Below, piece after piece: positions 9,927 through 19,288 of a stretch of DNA of 64,000 nt. Position 1 is the stretch's first letter. Each line of letters begins with the position of its first letter. Origin of the DNA: Solirubrobacter sp963724195 (GTDB lineage Bacteria > Actinomycetota > Thermoleophilia > Solirubrobacterales > Solirubrobacteraceae); NCBI GenBank assembly GCA_963724195.1, contig CAVRTQ010000012.1, positions 143,459-207,458 of the forward strand, in the 5' to 3' direction. A program made the position numbers and the translations under genes. The notes under the pieces are model-generated. The model was not told the origin of the DNA. It searched no databases and worked only from the letters and a program-made list of their open reading frames with translations.

Positions 9927-11315
9927 ATGAGCACGCAGACGATCGAGAGCCGGTCACCGCAGGATCAGACCGATGTGGTGGTGTCCGCGCCGGCCGCGGA
10001 TCGCGAGGCGGTGGCGGCCGCGTTCAAGCGCGCCCGCGAGGCGCAGAAGGAGTGGAAGCGCAACGCCGTCGCCCGCGCCGACGCACTGTCCGCGGCGGCC
10101 GCCGCCCTGGACGCCGCGAAGGACCAGGTGGTGGACCTGATGGTGCGCGAGGTCGGCAAGCCGCTGACCGAGTCCGTCATGGAGCACGGCCGCGCGGTGC
10201 GCATCCTGCGCTACCAGGCGCAGTCGGCGCTGGATCCGGACGGCGACACGTTGCCCGCCGCCCCGCCCGCCGATCTGCGCACGCTCCTGCTCGCTCGCCG
10301 CCGCCCGCGCGGCGTCGCGGGCCTGATCACGCCGTGGAACTTCCCGTTCGCGATCCCGCTGTGGAAGGCGGCGCCGGCGCTCGCCTACGGCAACGCGGTC
10401 GTGCTCAAGCCTTCGAGCGACGCGATCGCCTCCGCGCTGCTGATCGAGGAGATCCTGGGCAAGCACCTGCCCGAGGGGATCTTCACCGTCGTCGCGGGTG
10501 GGCGCGAGACGGCCGGGGCCGTGATCGAGCAGGCCGACGTGATCTCCTTCACCGGCTCCACCGGTGTCGGCGTGCAGGTGGCGCAGGCCGCGACCGCGCG
10601 CGGCATCCAGGCTCAGGCCGAGATGGGCGGGCTGAACGCGTCGATCGTGCTCCCGGACGCCGACGTCGAGGCGGCGGCGAAGGTGATCGCGGGCGCGGCG
10701 ATGGGCTACGCGGGCCAGAAGTGCACCGCGACCGGCCGGGTGATCGTGCTCGGCGACCCGTCGCCGTTCACGGACGCGCTGGCCGCCGCCGTGGAGGCGC
10801 TGCCGGTCGGCGACCCCGCCGACTCGAGCACCGTCGTCGGCCCGGTGATCAACCCACCGGCGCGTGAGGACCTCGTCAACGCCGCCAACGGCGCCCCGTC
10901 CGACGGCGGCCGCGTCGTGACCGGCGGCAAGGCGCTCGACGGCCCGGGCCTGTTCTTCTCGCCGACCGTCGTCGACGGCCAGGACCCGACCGCGCAGCTC
11001 GCGCAGGAGGAGGTCTTCGGCCCGATCGTCACGGTGCTGAAGGCGTCCTCGGCCGAGCAGGCGGTGGAGATCTCCAACTCCGTGGCGTTCGGCCTCGTCA
11101 CCTCCGTGTTCACCAAGGACCTCGATAACGCGCTGACGGTTGTGGATGGCCTCGAGACGGGCATGATCCGGATCAACATGCCGACCTCAGGTGTCGACTT
11201 CCACGCTCCGTTCGGGGGCGAGAAGCAGTCGTCGTTCGGGCCGCGCGAGCAGGGCAAGGCCGCGCGCGAGCTCTACACGACGACGCACACCATCACCATC
11301 GGTCCCGCGGGCTGA
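9927..11315 (+). CDS. Aldehyde dehydrogenase, probable 2,5-dioxovalerate dehydrogenase
   Basis: 462 residues from ATG 9927 (an in-frame ATG at 9909 is possible). NAD(P)-dependent ALDH: TPWNFPFAIPLWK, the cofactor loop SFTGSTGVG, general-base Glu in QAEMGGLNA and nucleophile Cys in GYAGQKCTATGR. Its stop overlaps the start of a KdaD-like dehydratase fusion (TGATG). With that neighbour the most economical substrate is 2,5-dioxopentanoate, oxidised to 2-oxoglutarate. The family call is solid; the substrate comes from context. Confidence 0.88.
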   Translation: MSTQTIESRSPQDQTDVVVSAPAADREAVAAAFKRAREAQKEWKRNAVARADALSAAAAALDAAKDQVVDLMVREVGKPLTESVMEHGRAVRILRYQAQSALDPDGDTLPAAPPADLRTLLLARRRPRGVAGLITPWNFPFAIPLWKAAPALAYGNAVVLKPSSDAIASALLIEEILGKHLPEGIFTVVAGGRETAGAVIEQADVISFTGSTGVGVQVAQAATARGIQAQAEMGGLNASIVLPDADVEAAAKVIAGAAMGYAGQKCTATGRVIVLGDPSPFTDALAAAVEALPVGDPADSSTVVGPVINPPAREDLVNAANGAPSDGGRVVTGGKALDGPGLFFSPTVVDGQDPTAQLAQEEVFGPIVTVLKASSAEQAVEISNSVAFGLVTSVFTKDLDNALTVVDGLETGMIRINMPTSGVDFHAPFGGEKQSSFGPREQGKAARELYTTTHTITIGPAG

Positions 11316-13144
11316 TGGCCATCTGGCGCGTCCAGACCGCGGGTGGGGTGCGCCTCGCCCGCGGGCCGGTCGAAGGCGGACCGGTCGAACTGCTCAGAGG
11401 CGACCTCGACGCGCTGCTCGCGGCGGGAACGCTCGAAGCGGAGGCTGACGGGCCGGTCCCGGCGGGCAGCGTCGTGCTCGCGCCGGTCGCCGGCCAGGAG
11501 GTGTGGGCCGCGGGCGTGACCTATGCGGCGTCGAGAACCGCGCGCAACGACGAGTCCAAGGGCGCGCACGACTTCTACGACAAGGTCTACGACGCCGAGC
11601 GCCCAGAGCTCTTCTTCAAGGCCGCGCCCGGGCGGGTCCGCGGCCCGGGCGGGACCATCGGCGTGCGCGAGGACTCGGGCTGGGACGTCCCGGAGCCGGA
11701 GCTCGCGCTGGTGATCGGCGCCGACGCGCAGATCCTCGGCTACACGATCGGCAATGACGTCTCCTCGCGCTCGATCGAGGGCGAGAACCCGCTCTACCTT
11801 CCGCAGGCGAAGGTCTACAAGGGCAGCTGCGCGCTCGGCCCGTGCATCGTGCCCGTCGCCGAGGCGCCGACCGCCGACGCGCTGGAGATCACGCTCACGA
11901 TCTCCCGCGACGGCGAGGCCGTCTTCACCGGCTCGACGTCGACCGCGTCCTTGAAGCGCGGGCTCGAGGAGCTCGTGTCATGGCTCTTCCGCGCCCAGGA
12001 CTTCCCGGTGGGCGCAGTGCTGTTGACGGGTACGTCGGTCATTCCGGCGATCGAATTCACGCTTCAGGGCGGCGACGAGGTGCGGATCGCGATCACGGGG
12101 CTGGGTGAGCTGGTCAACACGGTGGAGGTGGTGCCCTTCGAGATCGCAGCTGCCGCGCGATCGCTCTGGGTCAGGCGACGCGGGCCGAACGAGATGACCA
12201 TCGAGGAGCAGCCGAACCCGCCTGATCCCGGGCCGGGCGAGCTGATCCTGCAGCCCGAGGCCGTCGGCATCTGCGGCTCGGAGGTCGAGGGCTACGTCGG
12301 CCACATGAAGAACCGGGTGCCGCCGCTGGTGATGGGGCACGAGTTCGCGGGGACGGTGATCGCGACCGGCGAAGGCGCGCAGGACCTGCAGGGCGCGCGG
12401 GTGGCGGTGAATCCGTTGTCCGGCTGCGGCGAGTGCCGCCTGTGCCGCGCCGGCGACACGAACCTGTGCCCCGACCGCGTGCTGGTGGGCGTGCACGTCC
12501 CGGGCGCGTTCGCGGACTTCGTGAAGGTGCGCGCGGCCGACGCGCGCCGGCTGCCCGACGAGGTGTCGATGCGCGTCGGCGCGCTGATGGAGCCGCTGGC
12601 CAACGGCGTCCACGCGGTCCGGCTCGCGCCGCCCGGCGCCGAGCGCACCGTCGTGATCGGCGCGGGCACGATCGGCCTGGTGACGCTGCAGGCCGCGGTA
12701 CTGGACGGGCTGCCGAACGTGGCGGTGATGGAGCGCGACGAGGCGCGGCGCGCGCGGGCGGTGGCGCTGGGCGCGATCGACGGGGCCGAGCCGGGCGAGG
12801 CCGACCTCGTGATCGACGCGGTCGGCGCCGAAGCCACGCGCCGGCTCGGGCTGGAGCTGCTGCGCCCCGGCGGCACGCTGGTCTGCATCGGGCTCGCGAG
12901 CGACGAGACCACGCTCGAGTTCCACGGCGTGGTCCGCAGCCAGCACCGCATCCAGGGCTCCTACGCGTACACGATGCCCGACTTCGAGCAGGCCCACGAG
13001 TGGCTCGTGAGCGGCGCGGCGAGCCTCGGCGACGACCTCGAGCCGGTGCGGCCGCTGGAGGACGGGCCGGAGCAGTTCGCGCGCCTGGCCGGAGGCCCAC
13101 CGCCGCCCGAGTTCAAGATCTTCCTGGCGGGCACCGCGTCGTGA
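11315..13144 (+). CDS. Fusion of KdaD-like FAH-fold dehydratase and zinc alcohol dehydrogenase
   Basis: 609 residues in one unbroken frame. Residues 1 to about 275 form a fumarylacetoacetate-hydrolase-fold domain resembling archaeal 2-dehydro-3-deoxy-D-arabinonate dehydratase: KVYDAERPELFFKA, the metal ligands in PEPELALV, GYTIGNDVSSRSIEGENPL and LPQAKVY. After a linker of about 12 residues, residues 288-609 form a zinc-dependent medium-chain dehydrogenase: catalytic-zinc residues in GICGSEVEG and MGHEFAG, a four-cysteine structural zinc loop (GCGECRLCRAGDTNLC) and Rossmann motif GAGTIGL. No ATGA/GTGA overlap or alternative start occurs at the junction, so this is a true fusion in this sequence. 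The two halves could catalyse the third and first steps of one pentose oxidation pathway. Confidence 0.85.
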   Translation: MAIWRVQTAGGVRLARGPVEGGPVELLRGDLDALLAAGTLEAEADGPVPAGSVVLAPVAGQEVWAAGVTYAASRTARNDESKGAHDFYDKVYDAERPELFFKAAPGRVRGPGGTIGVREDSGWDVPEPELALVIGADAQILGYTIGNDVSSRSIEGENPLYLPQAKVYKGSCALGPCIVPVAEAPTADALEITLTISRDGEAVFTGSTSTASLKRGLEELVSWLFRAQDFPVGAVLLTGTSVIPAIEFTLQGGDEVRIAITGLGELVNTVEVVPFEIAAAARSLWVRRRGPNEMTIEEQPNPPDPGPGELILQPEAVGICGSEVEGYVGHMKNRVPPLVMGHEFAGTVIATGEGAQDLQGARVAVNPLSGCGECRLCRAGDTNLCPDRVLVGVHVPGAFADFVKVRAADARRLPDEVSMRVGALMEPLANGVHAVRLAPPGAERTVVIGAGTIGLVTLQAAVLDGLPNVAVMERDEARRARAVALGAIDGAEPGEADLVIDAVGAEATRRLGLELLRPGGTLVCIGLASDETTLEFHGVVRSQHRIQGSYAYTMPDFEQAHEWLVSGAASLGDDLEPVRPLEDGPEQFARLAGGPPPPEFKIFLAGTAS

Positions 13145-13188
13145 GTGTGCCGTCAGGGAATCCCTCGGACCCCGTGGCGTGAGCGCGC

Positions 13189-13872
13189 ATGAGCCGCACG
13201 GTCGTCGTGATCGGGGCGTCGAGCGGGATCGGGCTGGAGACCGCGCGCGCGTTCCTCGGCCAGGGCGACCGGGTGCACGCCGCCGCGCGGCGCGAGATCC
13301 GGCTCGAAGGCGTGGTCCCGCACCGGCTCGACTTCACCGACCGGGCCGCGGTCGACGCGTTCGCGGCGGAGTTCGACCACGTGGACGCGCTGATCGTCGC
13401 CGCCGGCACGAACATCCCGGAGCGCCGGCTGCACCAGCTCACCCACGAGGGCTGGGACGCGGTGATCGACGCCAACCTGAACGGGCCGTTCAACGCGCTG
13501 CGGGCGTTCCTGCCGGCGCTGCGCGCGGCGAGGGGCACGGTCGTGTTCATCGGCAGTGTGTCCGGCGCCTGGACGGACCGCTCCGGCCCCGCCTACCAGG
13601 CGTCGAAGGCCGCGCTGCTGGCGCTGACGCGCGGCGTCGGCTTCGAGGTCGAGGGCGAGATCCGCAGCACGGTGATCCTTCCCGGCGTCGTGGACACCGA
13701 GATCCTCGACAACCGGCCCGAGCCGCCGTCACGCGAGCTGCGCGACCAGATGCTGATGCCCGAGGACGTCGCGGCGGCGTGCGTGTTCGCGGTCAACCTG
13801 CCGCCGCGCGCGTTCGTCCCCGAGTTGACGATCCTGCCTACGAAGCTGCAGGCGATCGGGAAGACGACGTGA
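13189..13872 (+). CDS. Short-chain dehydrogenase/reductase
   Basis: 227 residues, classical SDR: NAD-binding GASSGIGLETA, an AAGTN block in place of NNAG, catalytic Ser in GSVSGAW and Tyr/Lys in YQASKAAL. It lies 44 bases after the fusion gene in the sugar-acid cluster, where SDRs often oxidise an aldose or a ketodeoxy acid. Substrate inferred from context. The 3' end overlaps the convergent DUF3817 gene by 35 bases. Confidence 0.85.
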   Translation: MSRTVVVIGASSGIGLETARAFLGQGDRVHAAARREIRLEGVVPHRLDFTDRAAVDAFAAEFDHVDALIVAAGTNIPERRLHQLTHEGWDAVIDANLNGPFNALRAFLPALRAARGTVVFIGSVSGAWTDRSGPAYQASKAALLALTRGVGFEVEGEIRSTVILPGVVDTEILDNRPEPPSRELRDQMLMPEDVAAACVFAVNLPPRAFVPELTILPTKLQAIGKTT

Positions 13873-14135
13873 GCCAGCGGTCCACGACGTAGCCGCCGAA
13901 CGGGACCACGGCGCCCAGCAGGATCAGCGCGGTGGTCTTCGTGTCCCAGCCCTGGTCGGGGCGCAGGTAGACGGCCATCACGACGTAGGCGACGAACAAC
14001 GCGCCGTGCACCGGGCCGAGGATGGGGACGAGGTCAGTGTCGGTGGTGCGCTTGAGGATGGAGGCCACGAGCAGCAGCAGGAAGCTCGTGGCCTCGGCCA
14101 GCGCGACGATGCGGAAGTGACTTGAGCGTGATCAC
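13838..14135 (-). CDS. DUF3817-like small membrane protein, one frameshift
   Basis: About 98 residues with three hydrophobic segments. The family-typical start (FRIVALAEATSFLLLL) is recovered when an indel near 14118 is allowed, continuing into LVPILGPVHGALFVAYVV and ALILLGAVVPFGGYVVDRWL. GTG at 14135 is the probable start. Family proteins are small actinobacterial integral membrane proteins of unknown role. Confidence 0.7.
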
Positions 14136-14149
14136 GCGTACAGAGTGAC

Positions 14150-15097
14150 CTACTCGGTGTCGATCACGACCTTGCCCACCGCTCCGTTCTCGACCGCGTC
14201 GTGGGCGGCGGCGGTCTCCGCCAGGGGGAAGCGGTGCAGCGGGAGCACGGTCAGCGCGCCCGCCTCGACCGCCTTGGACACGCCGCCGATCGCGTCGTGC
14301 TTCGACGGTTCCGGGATCGTGTAGAGCAGCATGAACTTGAAGGTCAGGTTGGCCGTCATCGCCGCGCGGATCGGGAGCTCCGCCGTCGGCTGGTCGGCGG
14401 CGTAGGTGACGATCGTGGCGTGCGGGTTGGCCACCGCGAGGTCCAGCTCCAGGTTCGGGCCGAGCGCGACCTCGACGATCCGGTCGACCTTGCCGATCTT
14501 CTCGGCGGCGCCGGGCTCGCGGTAGTTGACGATCACGTCCGCGGCGCTCGCGAGCTCGGCCTTCTCGGCGCTCGACACGGTGGTGATGACCTCCGCGCCG
14601 CCCCACTTGGCCAGCTCGATCGCGCTGTGGCCCACGGCCCCGGCGCCGCCCGCGACGAGCACGCGCTTGCCCTCGATCGGGCCGTCGGAGAACAGGCAGT
14701 GGTAGGCCGTGAGCGCGGGCACGCCCAGGGACGCCCCGAGCTCGAAGGACGCGTCGCCGAGCGGCACCGCCTTCTCCACCGGCACGACCGTGTACTCGGC
14801 CGCCGTGCCCCACGGGCTCTGCCAGCCGGCCAGGTACACCCACACCCGCTCGCCCTTCCAGGCCTTCGCGACGCCCTCGCCGACGGCCTCGATCACGCCC
14901 GCGCCGTCCTGCCCGGGCACTTGGAAGTCGAAGTTGAGCGGCCCCGTCGCGCCGGCCCGGGCCTTCCAGTCGGTCGGGTTCACGCCCGCCACCGCGAGCC
15001 GCACGAGCACCTCGCCCGGCCCCGGCTGCGGCGTCTCGACCTCGCCGACCTCCAGCACTCCGGAGCCGCCGGTCTCTGAATAGCGCGCGGCGATCAT
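14150..15097 (-). CDS. Quinone oxidoreductase-like NADPH-dependent MDR
   Basis: 315 residues, zinc-free medium-chain reductase: GVNPTDWKAR in the N-terminal catalytic fold, AAEYTVVP, and the NADP motif VAGGAGAVGHSAIELAKW. No zinc-ligand cysteines. ATG at 15097 overlaps the stop of the upstream dehydratase (ATGA), so the two are translationally coupled. It may reduce an enone or quinone; the physiological substrate is unknown. Confidence 0.87.
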   Translation of the reverse strand: MIAARYSETGGSGVLEVGEVETPQPGPGEVLVRLAVAGVNPTDWKARAGATGPLNFDFQVPGQDGAGVIEAVGEGVAKAWKGERVWVYLAGWQSPWGTAAEYTVVPVEKAVPLGDASFELGASLGVPALTAYHCLFSDGPIEGKRVLVAGGAGAVGHSAIELAKWGGAEVITTVSSAEKAELASAADVIVNYREPGAAEKIGKVDRIVEVALGPNLELDLAVANPHATIVTYAADQPTAELPIRAAMTANLTFKFMLLYTIPEPSKHDAIGGVSKAVEAGALTVLPLHRFPLAETAAAHDAVENGAVGKVVIDTE

Positions 15098-16371
15098 TCG
15101 TCGAAGAAGGGTTCGTCGGGCCGCGCGTACTCGCGGGCGATGTCCAGGTTCAGCGTCACGCCCAGGCCCGGCGCCTCGGGCACCTTGATCCTCCCCCGCT
15201 CGATCACCGACTCGCCTTCCCAGCCCGCGGCCAGGTCGTTCCAGAACGGCACGCTCATCCCGTGCCATTCCAGGGCCAGGAAGTTCGGGATCGCCGCGCA
15301 CACGTGGACGTTGGCGATCGTCCCGATCGGCGACGCGATGCAGTGCGGCGCCATCGAGATGTAGTGCGTGTCGGCGTAGTCCGCGATCCGGCGGGTCTCG
15401 AGCAGGCCGCCCGTCTTCTGCGGGTCGGGCGCGGCGACGTCGATCGCCCCCGATTCGAACGCTTCCCGGAAGCCGTGGCGCATGTAGCCGTTCTCGCCGG
15501 TGGCGATCGTCGTCGTGGTCGACTTCGTCACGCGCGCGAGCGCGGCGACGTTCTCCGGCGGCACCGGGTCCTCCAGCCACATCAGGCCCAGCGGCTCGAG
15601 CTCGTGCGCGAGGCGCTGCGCGTCCGCCACCTGGTAGCGCCAGTGGCAGTCGAAGGCCACGTCCACCTCGTCGCCGACGGCGTCGATGACGGCCGCCGCC
15701 AGCTCGACCATGTACTTGATCTCGGCCCGCGACAGCGTGCCCGAGGCGGTGTCCTGCATGTACGGCGTCGGCACGTCGAGATCGAACTTCAGGGCGCTGA
15801 ACCCGAGGTCGGCGACCACCTGCTTGGCCCGCGCCGCGTACAGCTCGGGCGTGAACACCTCGTCGGGCGCCGCCTTGGCGTACGCGCGGCCGTGCTCGGG
15901 GTTGCGGATCGCGCCCACGGCGGTCGCGTCCGGGCCTTCCTGCCCCCAGCGCGCGGGCCGCTCGATCATCAACGCGTCCATCGAGTGCAGCGCCTCACCC
16001 GCGTGGCAGTCGGCGTACATCCGGACGGAGTCACGGAACTTGCCGCCCAGCAGGCGGTAGATCGGCACGCCCAAGTGCTGGCCGACCAGGTCCCACAACG
16101 CCGCCTCGATGCCGGAGATGGCGTTGTAGACGATGCCCGCGGACGACCCCGCGCCGGAACATCCCCAGCGCAGCTTGGCCCAGAGCCGGTCGACATCACG
16201 CGCGTCCTCGCCGATCAGCAGTGGCGCGAGATCGCGGATGATCGCGGTCAGCCCGGGCGCGCAGAAGCACTCCCCCAGGCCGCTCAGCCCCTCCCCCTCG
16301 GCATCGACGCGCACGTAGGTCCAGTCGTAGTTCGCCTCGACGACGGCGGTGTGCACCCCGGTGATCCTCAT
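15094..16371 (-). CDS. Enolase-superfamily sugar-acid dehydratase (mandelate racemase family)
   Basis: 425 residues. N-terminal capping domain (GLGECFCAPGLTAIIRDLAPLLIG) and a C-terminal barrel with KFDLDVP, the metal ligands in DVAFDCHWRY and WLEDPVPPE, an ATGENGYMRHGF block and a C-terminal ALEWHGMSVPFW block. This arrangement fits galactonate/arabinonate/xylonate-type dehydratases that make a 2-keto-3-deoxy acid, the substrate of the KdaD-like domain on the opposite strand. ATG at 16371 is chosen from the family N-terminus (MRITGVHTAVVEANYDW). The frame also runs open upstream into a secreted RTX-like protein, which is unlikely to be a natural fusion. Confidence 0.83.
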   Translation of the reverse strand: MRITGVHTAVVEANYDWTYVRVDAEGEGLSGLGECFCAPGLTAIIRDLAPLLIGEDARDVDRLWAKLRWGCSGAGSSAGIVYNAISGIEAALWDLVGQHLGVPIYRLLGGKFRDSVRMYADCHAGEALHSMDALMIERPARWGQEGPDATAVGAIRNPEHGRAYAKAAPDEVFTPELYAARAKQVVADLGFSALKFDLDVPTPYMQDTASGTLSRAEIKYMVELAAAVIDAVGDEVDVAFDCHWRYQVADAQRLAHELEPLGLMWLEDPVPPENVAALARVTKSTTTTIATGENGYMRHGFREAFESGAIDVAAPDPQKTGGLLETRRIADYADTHYISMAPHCIASPIGTIANVHVCAAIPNFLALEWHGMSVPFWNDLAAGWEGESVIERGRIKVPEAPGLGVTLNLDIAREYARPDEPFFDE

Positions 16372-16833
16372 CACCGGGCATCGTGTCAAACCGAGGTCGG
16401 TCACGCAGCGATCGCCCCGGCCGCACCTGCGCAGGCGGTCCCGGCCCGGCCCGCCGTAGAGGTGGTCGCGCCCCGTGCCCGCGTCCAGGCGGTCCTCGCC
16501 CGATCCGCCGAGGATCCGGTCGTCGCCCGGGCCGCCGCGGAGCACGTCGTCACCGCCGCGGCCGTCGATCAGGTCGTTGCCGCCGCGGCCGTCGATCGTG
16601 TCGTCACCCGCGGTCCCGATCAGGACATCGTCGCCGGGCGTGCCGGTGATCACGCTCGGCCCGCGCGTCGCGTCGGGGCCGGGCGTCGGCGACGGTCCGG
16701 TGCCGCGCGGCGGGCCTTCGGGACCGCCGATCGGTGGCAACGGCAGCACGAACGGTGGCGGCCACGGCGGATCGCCGGCCAGCGCCGCGGTGGCCAGCAG
16801 CACCGGGAGAACTCGACGCATGTTCAGGTGCAT
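16372..16833 (-). CDS. Secreted RTX-type calcium-binding repeat protein
   Basis: About 150 residues. Signal peptide (MRRVLPVLLATAALAG), Pro/Gly-rich linker, then hemolysin-type nonapeptide repeats (GTPGDDVLIG, GTAGDDTIDG, GRGGNDLIDG, GRGGDDVLRG, GGPGDDRILG, GGSGEDRLDA, GGPGRDRLRR) predicted to fold as a calcium-bound beta-roll outside the cell. No stop separates it from the dehydratase frame; an indel removing its natural stop is the simplest explanation. Starts at ATG 16833 or 16821. Confidence 0.7.
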
Positions 16834-16876
16834 CTCATCTCGCAGCGAAGTACGGTAGCCGCGGTCACGAGATGAG
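16834..16876. promoter_or_regulatory. Inverted repeat spanning two divergent starts
   Basis: CTCATCTCG (16834-16842) and CGAGATGAG (16868-16876) are perfect inverted arms 25 bases apart. On each strand the arm abuts or overlaps the start codon of the divergent secreted-protein genes, giving both genes the same 5' sequence around the start. It may be a shared operator or a ribosome-access control. Confidence 0.4.
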
Positions 16877-17904
16877 AGGGAATTCCGCAGTGCTTCACAA
16901 GGCAACGATGCTTGGCGGTGGCGGGGCTCGCGCTGAGCGCTCCGGCGGCGCTGGCCGAGAACGTCTACTTCTCCGTCGGGATCGACGGGCGCGCCACGGC
17001 CGGCGTGTCCCTCGACGACTGGGAGCCGAGCGTCACCCGCGTGGAGCTGGTCCGCGGCGGGGCCGTGGTCGCCACCGCATCCGCGGACACCCCCGGCCTG
17101 CCGTTCGCCTACATCCGGTCGGGCACGTTGCAGGCCGGCGACGTCCTCAACGTCTACCGCGGCAGCACGCTGCTCGGAGCGGTCCCGTACACGGGCCTGC
17201 CGACGGTCGGCACCGACGCGTGCGCCGGGCGCAGCTCGTTCACGGTCACCCGCGACGAGGACGCGCGATCGAGGACGCCTCGTACTACGTCCCGGGCGGC
17301 GGCGGATACAACAACTGGTCCCGCTCGATCTGGACGCGGACCAACCCGGCGACGGTGACGATCGATCGCCCGATGGTGCAGGGCGGTGTCGTCGACATCT
17401 CGACGTGGCGCCGGATCACGTGGCGCGGCAACAAGCGCCTGGAGATCAACTCGCGGCGTGAGGCGACCGTGCCCGCGTGCCCGGCGGCGCCGCCGGTGCG
17501 CGGAGCCGCCCGTCGTGAACCCCGGCCCGCCCGCGGTCGTCGACAAGACGCCCGCGCTCTTCGCCGCCGCGTTCACCACCACGAGCAAGGCGTTCGGCAA
17601 GCTCAAGCTGTCCACGCTCGCCCGCAAGAGCCGCTTCACGCTCAGCTTCAACGCGCCCGCCAAGGGCACGGTCAAGCTGCGCCTGACGGCCAAGGCCAAG
17701 CAGAAGACGGTCGTGCTCGGCAGCGGCTCGCGTTCGGTCGCGACCGCCGGCACGACCAAGGTCACGGTCAAGCTCACCAAGGCCGGCCGGACGCTGCTCA
17801 AGCGCTCCAAGCGCCTGAAGGTCACGGTCGCCGGCTCGTTCACCCCGGTCGGCGCGGGCGCGAAGCCGATCGAGCGCACCACGTCGGTCACGCTCAAGAA
17901 GTAG
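16872..17904 (+). CDS. Secreted protein with Lys-rich C-terminal domain, three frameshifts
   Basis: About 340 residues once indels near 16915, 17268 and 17502 are bridged. A signal peptide (LAVAGLALSAPAALA) is followed by a beta-rich region (ENVYFSVGIDGRATAG) and a middle segment (EDASYYVPGGGGYNNWSRS). The C-terminal domain of about 115 residues is Lys/Thr-rich (KLKLSTLARKSRFTLSFN, ending ERTTSVTLKK), similar in style to the end of the RTX protein at 33.8-35.3 kb. No enzymatic motif seen. Confidence 0.65.
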
Positions 17905-19288
17905 CGTCGCGCGGATCTTCCGCACGATCGTCAGCCTGCGTCGGCGCCGCGATGCTGTTCGCGGCGCCGGCCCATGCCGCCCGCGCCCCGTACTTGACGC
18001 GGGCGATCTCCGACGGCGGGGCGTTCTCCACCGCGGGGAGCGCCCGGCTGATGGACGTCTCGCTCCAGCGCGGCGCCCGGGCGGGCGCGCAGGTCGCGCG
18101 GCTGCCCCTGAACTGGGCGCTCGTCCAGGCCCGGCGCACGCCCGTCGATCCCACGAACCCCGCGGACCCGGCCTACGACTTCGCCGAGACCGACGCGCTC
18201 GTCCGCGCCGCGGTGCGCCGCGGCCTCGACGCCGCTGCTGCGCGTCGGCGGGGCGCCCGCCGCGCACGAGGCCCAGCCCCGCTGGCGCTTCGCGGCGTTC
18301 GGCACCTGGGCGCCCGATCCCGCCGCCTACGGGCGCTTCGCCGTCGCGGTCGCGCGCCGCTACTCCGGCCACTTCGACGGCCTCCCGCGCGTCCGGCTCT
18401 ACCAGGCGTGGAACGAGCCGAACCTCGCTCGCTTCCTGCAGCCGCAGTGGATCGGCATCGACGGCGAGTGGGTGGCCTACAGCGCCCCGCACTACCGGCG
18501 CCTGCTCAACGCGTTCTACGACGGCGTCAAGGGCGTCGACCGCCGCGAACGTCGTCGCCACCGCGGGCACCGCGCCCAACGGCGACCCCGACGGGCGCGG
18601 CCGGATGAAGCCGCTGCGCTTCTGGCGCTGCGTTCCTGTGCCTGGACGCGCCGTGCGCGGACCCGCCGCGCTTCGACGTGCTCGCCCACCATCCGCTGAC
18701 GGTCACCAACCCGGACATCCCGGCGCGCGACCCCGGCAACGTGGGCGTCGCCGACTTCCACGCGCTCAAGGCCCTCCTGCCCCGCGGGCAAGCGCCTGTG
18801 GGTCACCGAGATCAATTGGGATTCGGGCACCAAGGGCGCGACCGCCGAGCAGCTGCAGCGCTGGGTGCCGCACGCGCTGTATCGCCTGTGGAGCGAAGGC
18901 GTGGACATGGTCACGTGGCAGTTCGTGCGCGACCCGCCGAGCCGGCCGGAACACCCGGCGGGCCTGTACGCGATCGATCGCGCGGCCCCGCTGGACCCGC
19001 TCCGCGACCGCGCCCAAGCGCGCCGCCATCCGGGCCTTCCGCTTCCCGTTCACCGGCACCCGCACCGACCGCGCCCACGTGCGGCTGTGGGCGCTCACGC
19101 CGCACGCCGAGCGCACCCGCGTGGCCGTGCAGCGCCGGCGCGGCGGGCGGTGGGTGACCATCAGGCACCTCACCGCCAACCGGCACGGGATGGTCCGCGC
19201 CGAGATCACCCTGCGCGGAAGGGCCCGCCTACGCCTTGCCACCGTTCGGCAAGGCGCAAGCGGGCCCTGGGACGCGCCTACGGGTTAG
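17905..19288 (+). pseudogene. Secreted clan GH-A glycoside hydrolase-like protein, multiple frameshifts
   Basis: Pieces in three frames assemble into one product of about 450 residues. They give a signal peptide (GAAMLFAAPAHAARAPY), a catalytic-barrel start (VARLPLNWALVQ), an acid/base Glu motif (YQAWNEPNLARFLQPQ) and a putative nucleophile region (WVTEINWDSGT), the two-glutamate pattern of clan GH-A. A C-terminal beta-rich stretch (VRLWALTPHAERTRVAVQ) follows. Breaks fall near 17935, 18235, 18545, 18640, 18787 and 19012. The start is uncertain. Substrate not inferable. The stop overlaps the convergent M14 peptidase gene by 11 bases. Confidence 0.65.
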
